From the NCBI RefSeq assembly GCF_035818675.1, contig NZ_JAYKZZ010000029.1, forward strand, positions 37,090-101,089: 64,000 nucleotides of DNA, written 5' to 3'. Under the pieces are notes generated by a model. It did not search any database, was not told the origin of the DNA, and was given only the letters and a program-made list of their open reading frames with translations. Made by a program: the position numbers and the translations under genes. This stretch comes from Parapedobacter flavus. Lineage in GTDB: Bacteria; Bacteroidota; Bacteroidia; Sphingobacteriales; Sphingobacteriaceae. Below are positions 58,820 through 64,000 of the stretch, piece after piece (positions within the stretch are counted from its first letter, which is position 1; each line of letters opens with the position of its first letter).

Positions 58820-60169
58820 TTATTCGTTTATTAATGATTTGATTTCTCCGTTTGCTTTCTTCAGCTGAATTTCTGCGATCTTGTAATTCAGCAGCGCCTG
58901 TGTGTAACTGTTTTGCGCCTGCGTCAACGCATTCTCGGTATCCAGCAGGTCGGTTAACGGCGCCAGCCCGTTGTTGTAGTTGTTCTGGGTACTGGCATAT
59001 ACCTCCTGTGCCAAGGCCACATTTACCTGTTGCGACTGGATGGTATTCAACGCATTGCGCAGTTGAATCTGTGCATTCTCGTTCGCCAGGTTCAGCGACT
59101 GTTTGGTGTTCCACAAATCCTGCTCGGCCTTCAGGTAGTCTGCCTTGGCTTTTCCCATGCGGGCACGGGTAGCGAATCCGTTAAAAATCGGGATGCGCAA
59201 CGTGAGGCCGATGGCCATGGAGCCGAACCGGGCAGCCATGGGGTCCACGGAGCTCCGATAGAGGTAATTGAACTTATCGGACATGGCCGTGTAGGTATAA
59301 TTGCTTACCAATGCCAGCGACGGATAATACTCGGCCTTATACGCTTTGTACTGCAGGTCTAGCAATTCCAACTGCTTGTTCATCAGGTTCAGTTCCACCA
59401 AGCGATCCATCCGATTGGGCTGGTCGGGGAAATCAACTACCGACGGGACCTCTTTCAATTCGGTTTCGGGCAATACGATCGCTGTTTCGATGGGCATACC
59501 CATGGTGTATTTCAACTGGTTTTCCAGCATCACGATGCCGTTGACCAATTCCTCGCGTTGGTTCTCCAGGTTGGTGATGTTCACCTTGATCCGATCGACA
59601 TCGATCTTCTTGGCCAACCCGTTGTCGTATTGGTTAGACACGATACCGTGGATAACCTTCACGTTTTTGAGGTTGGTATCGATTACACTCAATTGCTCGC
59701 GGTTTACCAAAACCTGGTAGTAATTTTTCGCGACCAGTTCAATGACCTGTTCTTCGGTGAGCTCCGCACTTAATTCGTAAAATTCGGCCGTCGTTTTCGC
59801 CGCTTTTAATCCGGTGAACACCTGCTGGTTAAACACCTGCTGATTCAACTGCGCACCCACATAAGAATCCCACGGTTGGCCAATGGTGACCGAGTTACCG
59901 TTGAAAACCAGTTTCCCGATCACGGGGTTATAGTTCAGTGCGCCGGTCGCCTCGATCTGGGGCAATGCCGATGCCCGCACCTCGGCTACCTGGTGTTTAC
60001 CACCCTCAATATCCAATTGTGCCTTCTTTACCGATTCATTATGTGCAAGCGCATAATTGAGCGCATCCTTAAGCGTCAACACCTCTTGGGCCGTCACGAC
60101 TTGCATTCCCATGATACCGGCGAATAGCGTGGCTATAAATAATCGCATACTCATTGTTAATTTATTCAT
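58820..60169 (-). CDS. TolC-like outer membrane efflux protein
   Basis: A 449-residue outer membrane factor with signal MNKLTMSMRLFIATLFAGIM and two TolC-type repeats of long helices (LTLKDALNYALAHNESVKKA; ALNTIQSQQVNVALAQEVYA and YASTQNNYNNGLAPLTDLLD). It forms the exit duct of the efflux system. The frame can start at GTG 60184, touching the TetR stop codon, but the ATG at 60169 opens the signal. Between tetR and the adaptor gene in one operon. Confidence 0.92.
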   Translation of the reverse strand: MNKLTMSMRLFIATLFAGIMGMQVVTAQEVLTLKDALNYALAHNESVKKAQLDIEGGKHQVAEVRASALPQIEATGALNYNPVIGKLVFNGNSVTIGQPWDSYVGAQLNQQVFNQQVFTGLKAAKTTAEFYELSAELTEEQVIELVAKNYYQVLVNREQLSVIDTNLKNVKVIHGIVSNQYDNGLAKKIDVDRIKVNITNLENQREELVNGIVMLENQLKYTMGMPIETAIVLPETELKEVPSVVDFPDQPNRMDRLVELNLMNKQLELLDLQYKAYKAEYYPSLALVSNYTYTAMSDKFNYLYRSSVDPMAARFGSMAIGLTLRIPIFNGFATRARMGKAKADYLKAEQDLWNTKQSLNLANENAQIQLRNALNTIQSQQVNVALAQEVYASTQNNYNNGLAPLTDLLDTENALTQAQNSYTQALLNYKIAEIQLKKANGEIKSLINE

Positions 60170-60183
60170 GTTATTTCTGATCA

Positions 60184-60786
60184 CTATTTTTTCTGGAGGC
60201 CGTTAATAACGATAGCGGCGGCTTGTTTCTGTTTTTCAAATACGCGGACGAGTTCATCCCGATCTACCAGCGCATGCGGCGCGGCATGGTCGCAAAACAT
60301 CGCTAACCCGCGTATCATCGCAACATAGAGTTCAGACGTATCTGCAACGTCAAATGTTACAAGTTCGTTACGGTCTATTCCCTGTTGGAAAATGCGCGAA
60401 ATGGTTCCCACTTCGCGGCGGAACAACCGTTTTGCCAATTCCTTCCACTTTTCTTCATGGATGTTCATCTCGTGGAGATTAAGGATGAGCATGTAATATT
60501 TTTCCACATATGCCCGCTTCATCTCCAACATCCGGATCAGTAACTCCAGCGTGCCGTTGGCTTCATCGAATGCTTTTTCAATGACCGCGTCGCTCTCGTC
60601 AATAATCCGGTACGCAATGGCTTCAATCAGTGAAAACTTGTCGGGAAAATAATAATACAAATTTGCCTTCGATAGCTTCAGATCATCCGCCACCTCGCTC
60701 ATCGACGTTTTGGCGATTCCAAAGTGCGAAAAACGCTTCAAAGCCGCTTCGATGATCAAGTTCCGTTTATCGTCTACTGCACTCAT
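60184..60786 (-). CDS. TetR family regulator of the efflux operon
   Basis: A 200-residue repressor: DNA-binding helices GIAKTSMSEVADDLKLSKAN and LYYYFPDKFSLIEAIAYRII, and a ligand domain similar to YcdC-C/TetR_C groups. It is the first gene of the tetR-OMF-adaptor-RND operon, with an inverted repeat that overlaps its own -7 promoter element, so it very likely represses itself and the efflux pump until a pump substrate binds. Confidence 0.92.
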   Translation of the reverse strand: MSAVDDKRNLIIEAALKRFSHFGIAKTSMSEVADDLKLSKANLYYYFPDKFSLIEAIAYRIIDESDAVIEKAFDEANGTLELLIRMLEMKRAYVEKYYMLILNLHEMNIHEEKWKELAKRLFRREVGTISRIFQQGIDRNELVTFDVADTSELYVAMIRGLAMFCDHAAPHALVDRDELVRVFEKQKQAAAIVINGLQKK

Positions 60787-60801
60787 TTTATCTTTTTACC
60801 A

Positions 60802-60854
60802 TTTGACTATTCTTAAATTTTGGTCAAAAGTACAACTAAAAGTGCAAATAGCAA
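60802..60854 (-). promoter_or_regulatory. Promoter and TetR operator of the efflux operon
   Basis: Minus strand TTG (60854-60852), 19 bp, TACTTTTG (60832-60825). The inverted repeat TTTGAC (60802-60807) and GTCAAA (60823-60828), 15 bp apart, overlaps the -7 element, so bound repressor would block polymerase. Confidence 0.6.
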
Positions 60855-60950
60855 GCGAAAAAACGTACCACTACTACTGAACACATATCTTATGACAAAA
60901 GGTTTACAAAAACAACCCGGGAACAAAGTAAAGGCTAGGCGGTGACAACG

Positions 60951-61415
60951 TTATGGCAAGGGGAATGCGGTATCGTTTTTTGCCTCTTCCAAGACAAAAA
61001 AACTTTGTACCGTACTGATGTTGGACAGGGTGGCCAGTTTCTCGCGCAGGAAATGGTTGTAGGCATCCATGTCGCGTACCGCCACCCGGAGGATAAAGTC
61101 GTATGCACCGGTCAGTTGCATACATTCCATCACCTCATCAAATGCCAGCACCTCCTGTTCAAAGCCCAGGAGCACCTCACGGCTGTGGGAGGTTAATAGC
61201 ACGTGCGAAAAGGCGACCAAACTGCGGTCGATCTTCCTCCGGTCCACAATAGCCACCACCCGTTTGATGTAGCCCTGTTCGCGCAGCTTCCGCCGACGCT
61301 CCTGGATGGCCGCGACAGACCTGTTCAATTGCGATGAAAGTTGCTTGTTGGAGAGCGTCGCGTCGCGCTGGAGGATGCGCAACAATTCGATATCTATGGG
61401 ATCGAGTGGAATCAA
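60951..61415 (-). CDS. Lrp/AsnC family transcriptional regulator
   Basis: A 154-residue regulator with the winged helix-turn-helix (IDIELLRILQRDATLSNKQL, SSQLNRSVAAIQERRRKLRE) and the RAM ligand domain (YIKRVVAIVDRRKIDRSLVA, MECMQLTGAYDFILRVAVRD). These proteins sense amino acids and wrap DNA as octamers. It is divergent from a threonine dehydrogenase gene, which suggests local control by an amino acid such as threonine or glycine. The last residues (EEAKNDTAFPLP) are typical. Confidence 0.93.
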   Translation of the reverse strand: MIPLDPIDIELLRILQRDATLSNKQLSSQLNRSVAAIQERRRKLREQGYIKRVVAIVDRRKIDRSLVAFSHVLLTSHSREVLLGFEQEVLAFDEVMECMQLTGAYDFILRVAVRDMDAYNHFLREKLATLSNISTVQSFFVLEEAKNDTAFPLP

Positions 61416-61432
61416 ACCAATTTTCCAATTAC

Positions 61433-61512
61433 TTTAACGGCGAACACTGTACTTGATGATCCAAAGATATAAAAAACATGGCATTTCATTCCATCTGCCG
61501 TTAATTTAACGG
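61433..61512. promoter_or_regulatory. Lrp promoter and candidate Lrp operator sites
   Basis: TATCTTTG on the minus strand (61469-61462) is the lrp -7 element, 46 nt before its ATG. CCGTTAA-T-TTAACGG at 61498-61512 is a perfect 15-bp palindrome, and a half-copy TTTAACGG recurs at 61433-61440. Spaced sites around a divergent promoter fit a wrapping Lrp-type protein. Confidence 0.55.
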
Positions 61513-61562
61513 AATTAAAACAGAACCCTTGTGTTTTTGTTTTAATGAATAGAATTTTGCAG

Positions 61563-61684
61563 CGTGATATCGAGAGACACCGGTGATGCAAATGGCACAA
61601 CACATGGATGACCGGCTGTCGCCCGATCAAGACTTAAACTTCGGTTAAATCATGGTGGCCAGGTGCGGCCACCATGATTTTTTT
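61563..61684 (+). ncRNA. Structured leader with terminator upstream of threonine dehydrogenase (attenuator candidate)
   Basis: A near-consensus promoter (TTG at 61529-61531, 20 bp, GAATTTTG at 61552-61559) would start RNA at about 61563. From there the RNA folds into an extended stem: TGAT-CG-GAC-CCGG (61565-61583) pairs with CCGG-GTC-CG-ATCA (61612-61629). A small TTAA hairpin with TTCG loop follows, then a 14-bp hairpin (61647-61680; arms AAATCATGGTGGCC and GGCCACCATGATTT) running into T residues. Only 12 nt separate the end from the dehydrogenase ATG, so transcripts must pass the terminator. A segment CACcggTGAT (61578-61587) could pair with ATCAtgGTG of the terminator as antiterminator. 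Confidence 0.6.
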
Positions 61685-61696
61685 GACAGATTTCGT

Positions 61697-62641
61697 ATGC
61701 AGGAACAACAGATCATCATTACCGGCGCAAATGGCCAATTGGGCACCGAACTCACCGCAGCGCTTCGCTTGCGACATGGCGCCGAACGCGTCGTGGCCAC
61801 CGATATCCGGCAGCCCGCCACGACCGATCCCAACTTCCGGATACTCGATGTGATGGACCGCGACGCGTTGCGCTCGCTCGTGGCCGATACCGGGGCTACG
61901 ACCCTCTATCATTTGGCGGCCTTTCTTTCTGCCAGCGGCGAACAACATCCGCAGCAGGCGTGGGACCTCAACATGGGCGGATTGCTAAATGTGCTCGAGG
62001 TTGCCCGAGAGACCGGATGCCGTGTGTTCTGGCCCAGCAGTATCGCCGTTTTCGGAGTCCATGCACCCCAAACCGCGTGTCCGCAACATGCGGTAACGCA
62101 GCCCGGCACGGTATATGGCATCAGCAAGGTAGCGGGTGAAAACTGGTGCAACTACTACCACGATATCTATGGCGTTGATGTGCGCAGCATCCGATATCCG
62201 GGCCTCATCAGCCACACGGCGCTCCCCGGTGGGGGCACCACCGACTATGCGGTGGATATTTTCCACCATGCTGTGCGGGGCGACGATTACACCTGTTTCC
62301 TGGCTGCCGACACCACATTACCCATGATGTACATGCCCGATGCGGTGGCGGGGACCATCCAACTGATGGAGGCACCTGCCGAGGCCATCAAGGTGCGTAC
62401 TTCCTATAATTTCGCGGCGTTCAGTTTCCACCCCGAACAGCTCGCAACCGCCATACAGCAACATTTGCCGGCATTCACCTGGCAGAGCCGGCCCGATTTC
62501 CGACAACGCATAGCCGACAGCTGGCCGGCGGAAATCGATGACCGCTGTGCACGCAACGACTGGGGATGGCAACCCCGGTACCCGCTTGAAGACATGGTAC
62601 AGGAGATGTTAACCGCGCTGACCGCGCGCCTTAAGAAATAA
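61697..62641 (+). CDS. L-threonine 3-dehydrogenase, short-chain (SDR) type
   Basis: A 314-residue extended SDR: IIITGANGQLGTELTAALRL (NAD loop), LYHLAAFLSASGEQHPQQAW, NMGGLLNVLEVARETGCRVF, WPSSIAVFGVHAP (catalytic Ser), TVYGISKVAGENWCNYYHDI (Tyr-x-x-x-Lys), then YPGLISHTALPGGGTTDYAV, a block seen in the SDR-type threonine dehydrogenases rather than in GalE. It would oxidise threonine to 2-amino-3-ketobutyrate. No kbl lyase gene is adjacent. The frame is open from 61652, but that region is the leader terminator; the ATG at 61697 is the start. Confidence 0.87.
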   Translation: MQEQQIIITGANGQLGTELTAALRLRHGAERVVATDIRQPATTDPNFRILDVMDRDALRSLVADTGATTLYHLAAFLSASGEQHPQQAWDLNMGGLLNVLEVARETGCRVFWPSSIAVFGVHAPQTACPQHAVTQPGTVYGISKVAGENWCNYYHDIYGVDVRSIRYPGLISHTALPGGGTTDYAVDIFHHAVRGDDYTCFLAADTTLPMMYMPDAVAGTIQLMEAPAEAIKVRTSYNFAAFSFHPEQLATAIQQHLPAFTWQSRPDFRQRIADSWPAEIDDRCARNDWGWQPRYPLEDMVQEMLTALTARLKK

Positions 62642-63134
62642 GGGTTTTCCGCTTGCCCCGTAGGGTGAAGAGCAACATAACCCCCACACCGATCATGATG
62701 GATACATCTGCCATGTTGAAGATGCCGGTTTGGAGCGGGCCCACCCGGATGTGTACGAAATCGGTAACGGAGCCGTATAGCCACCTGTCGATCATATTGC
62801 CGACACCGCCCCCAATGGCAAATCCCAGTGCCAGCGTGAGCCAGGGCCGTTTACCACCCAGCCGCATCATGTAATATGCCCCCAACAGGAGCATAACGGT
62901 CGGCAGCACAATAAACAAGAGTGATTTCAGCGGTTGCCACCAGGTTTGCCCCATACTCAAGAACGCCCCGGAATTTTCGATATTGGTGAGGGTCAAATAG
63001 TCCGATATCACCGTAATCTGTTCACTGGGCGATATCTGTTTTCGAACGATGGCCTTCGTCAGCTGGTCGCAACTGATATTGACCGATATCAAGATGATAC
63101 CGAATAATGTGCCTGCCCATCGCTTGAATTTCAT
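62631..63134 (-). CDS. lspA: Lipoprotein signal peptidase
   Basis: A 167-residue membrane aspartic protease that removes signal peptides from prolipoproteins. Four helices and the catalytic motifs SCDQLTKAIV, NIENSGAFLSMG, ALGFAIGGGVGNMIDRW and the Asp pair in SVTDFVHI with FNMADVSIMIGV are present. Its 3' end overlaps that of the threonine dehydrogenase gene by 11 nt. The many lipoproteins in this window would be its substrates. Confidence 0.96.
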   Translation of the reverse strand: MKFKRWAGTLFGIILISVNISCDQLTKAIVRKQISPSEQITVISDYLTLTNIENSGAFLSMGQTWWQPLKSLLFIVLPTVMLLLGAYYMMRLGGKRPWLTLALGFAIGGGVGNMIDRWLYGSVTDFVHIRVGPLQTGIFNMADVSIMIGVGVMLLFTLRGKRKTLIS

Positions 63135-63201
63135 GTTGTTCCGTTTATCAATAAGCTAAGGTAACTATTTCCCCCCATATAATCACCCACAACCGCGAAC
63201 C

Positions 63202-63378
63202 CTATTTCGCCTTCCGCCTCCATCGTTGCAGCACCCAGCTTACGGCGAAACTGACCACCGCACCGATAGCGGCCAGCACCACCGTTTTCAGCACATCATC
63301 CGTATTAACGAATGCAAAGGCACTGAGCAGCGTACCGCTGCCCGTGCCAATGCCGAGTTGAAGATTACTCGTTTTCAT
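63202..63378 (-). CDS. Small membrane protein, possibly holin-like
   Basis: A 58-residue protein with two hydrophobic stretches (LGIGTGSGTLLSAFAFV and LKTVVLAAIGAVVSFAVSWV) and a strongly basic C-terminus (LQRWRRKAK). The start at 63378 overlaps the preceding gene by 14 nt. Small two-helix proteins with a charged tail beside a lysis-type gene are often holins or spanin-like, but this is inference from context. No close family is recognised. Confidence 0.6.
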   Translation of the reverse strand: MKTSNLQLGIGTGSGTLLSAFAFVNTDDVLKTVVLAAIGAVVSFAVSWVLQRWRRKAK

Positions 63379-63571
63379 TGCCTTCATCCTCCTGTTTGCC
63401 CATACCATTTTCCACCGCCTCCAGCAGGCCCAGTGCCAGCGCCACGTATCTGGCCACCGCCACCACCTTCGGCGGCAGCTTCACCGGTGCCGTCACGATG
63501 AACTGGCTAACCACCCCCAACGCCTCCTTAATCTTTTCATAAACTGATTGTTCCTTATCTTTTGATTTCAT
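63365..63571 (-). CDS. Small hypothetical protein of phage-like module
   Basis: A 68-residue protein: charged N-terminus (MKSKDKEQSVYEKIKEALG), an amphipathic central region (VVSQFIVTAPVKLPPKVVAV), one hydrophobic segment (ARYVALALGLLEAV) and an acidic tail (GKQEDEGNENE). It overlaps the downstream small membrane protein gene and follows the DUF5675 gene after a gap with two RNA-like hairpins. I do not recognise the family. Confidence 0.6.
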   Translation of the reverse strand: MKSKDKEQSVYEKIKEALGVVSQFIVTAPVKLPPKVVAVARYVALALGLLEAVENGMGKQEDEGNENE

Positions 63572-63659
63572 GATTCTTATGTTTAAATTTTCCTATTCCA
63601 GTAAATAATACCATTCGTTGTCCTACCACCTACCAACCAAGCACTTACCTACTCGTTTC

Positions 63660-63790
63660 GGTCGATCGCAAAAGCGGCCTAGGGGACGGAGTTCCCAGAC
63701 GCATTGCGATCGGCCAAAACCCCTACCACACGAAAGGCTGCCACGCAAGCGGCCTAGCGTACGCAGTATGCAGACGCGGCGTGGTCAGCC
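63660..63790. repeat. Two tandem covarying hairpin elements (about 55 nt each, period 76)
   Basis: Copy 1 (63660-63715) and copy 2 (63736-63790) share one architecture. Outer stem: 12 bp in copy 1 (GGTCGATCGCAA with TTGCGATCGGCC) and 11 bp plus a bulge in copy 2 (GGCTGCCACGC with GCGTGGTCAGCC). Then AA, a GCG/CGC stem, an internal loop GCCTA opposite AGA, a 5-bp stem (GGGGA/TTCCC versus GCGTA/TATGC) and a pentaloop CGGAG or CGCAG. Loops and the GCG stem are identical; the other stems differ yet stay paired. The 20-nt tails also resemble each other (AAAACC, ACCACAC). Copy 2 covers the stop codon of the DUF5675 gene. Confidence 0.85.
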
Positions 63791-64000
63791 GACAAAACCT
63801 CCAACCACACCTCCTCTCCCTCCGCCAACACCGGATACACCACATCCTCCACCCGCTCCATAGCCACTCGGCTATAACTCCCCTTCCCTTCGCCCGTATG
63901 CCTAGTTACCGGGGCGATGCAGCCCCGCAACTCCGTTGCAGCGTCATTTGCCGTGTGGATGAGGATACCGCTACGCCCCGGAACATCCACCAACCTTAAG
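63754..64000 (-). CDS. DUF5675 family protein, partial (enters from right edge)
   Basis: The last ~82 codons of a minus-strand gene whose start lies beyond the window. The text VDVPGRSGILIHTANDAATE, LRGCIAPVTRHTGEGKGSYS, RVAMERVEDVVYPVLAEGEE and VWLEVLSA matches the conserved core of DUF5675 proteins, including the Cys-containing RGCIAP motif. The family is found in phages and phage-like modules of Bacteroidota and resembles L,D-transpeptidase or lysin-like domains; the activity is not firmly known. Confidence 0.75.
   Translation of the reverse strand, partial: LRLVDVPGRSGILIHTANDAATELRGCIAPVTRHTGEGKGSYSRVAMERVEDVVYPVLAEGEEVWLEVLSADHAASAYCVR

Noticed and set aside
61634..61948. Minus-strand ORF opposite the tdh start
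   Set aside because: Runs through the terminator hairpin and antisense to the dehydrogenase; no domain.
63660..63790. Integron attC sites or REP elements as explanation of the paired hairpins
   Set aside because: No GTTRRRY/RYYYAAC core as in attC, and the stems vary while the loops are conserved, the reverse of REP elements.

Overview
The window is about 64 kb of a Bacteroidota chromosome, most likely from the Sphingobacteriaceae (Parapedobacter-like; this placement is an inference). The supporting signals are: promoters of the Bacteroidota type (TAnnTTTG with an upstream TTG/TTTG about 19-20 bp away), few Shine-Dalgarno sequences, LytTR and sensor-kinase pairs of the LytS type, a SemiSWEET protein, DUF2851, NEW3-domain and CarboxypepD-reg-like proteins, and a short-chain L-threonine dehydrogenase. 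Most of the DNA has balanced base composition and reads as ordinary core genome. The stretch from about 11.3 to 17.0 kb is visibly AT-richer and looks acquired.

Layout. 0-2.8 kb: an ABC-2 exporter operon (NEW3 membrane protein, ATPase, permease running off the left edge). 2.9-3.0 kb: a probable independent small RNA gene on the minus strand. 3.2-5.4 kb: ankyrin protein, PspC and DUF2851 proteins. 5.4-8.1 kb: ribD co-transcribed with a two-component ABC importer. 8.2-8.4 kb: an 11-bp-periodic repeat array between divergent ribD and prmC. 8.5-11.2 kb: prmC, a lipoprotein amidohydrolase and tRNA-Lys. 11.3-17.0 kb: AT-rich island with a 176-bp imperfect palindrome, an HxlR/SDR/NADP-protein group, a broken SDR joined to an AraC tail, and a LytTR two-component pair. 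17.1-29.6 kb: beta-helix protein, AlkB, rocD, a TetR-led redox operon, exported superoxide dismutase, pyrE, NUDIX, coaD, an RsmB-type methyltransferase and a periplasmic-binding-like lipoprotein. 29.6-36.3 kb: guaA, amino-acid:cation symporter, large lipoprotein, class II aldolase. 36.4-44.6 kb: small accessory genes including a decayed toxin-antitoxin pair, a divergent ClpP with an ECF sigma factor, two OmdA-family proteins, SemiSWEET, msrA and a DUF89 protein. 44.6-49.3 kb: tRNA-His, htpG, and an ammonium transporter-porin operon. 49.7-54.4 kb: patatin, mgsA, coaA, and a thyA-folA-mscS operon. 54.5-60.8 kb: a TetR-controlled tripartite RND efflux operon. 61-63.1 kb: Lrp regulator divergent from L-threonine dehydrogenase, whose leader contains a strong terminator, then lspA. 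63.2-64 kb: three small phage-like genes with two tandem, covarying RNA-like hairpins.

The most notable unexplained structures are the paired covarying hairpins at 63.66-63.79 kb, the inverted 11-bp phased array at 8.21-8.44 kb, the small RNA gene at 2.91-2.98 kb, the terminator-containing leader of the threonine dehydrogenase at 61.56-61.68 kb, the giant nested palindrome at 11.47-11.64 kb, and a recurring promoter-to-ATG spacing of only 4-5 nt in six genes, which predicts leaderless mRNAs. No CRISPR array, complete insertion sequence or rRNA operon was seen.
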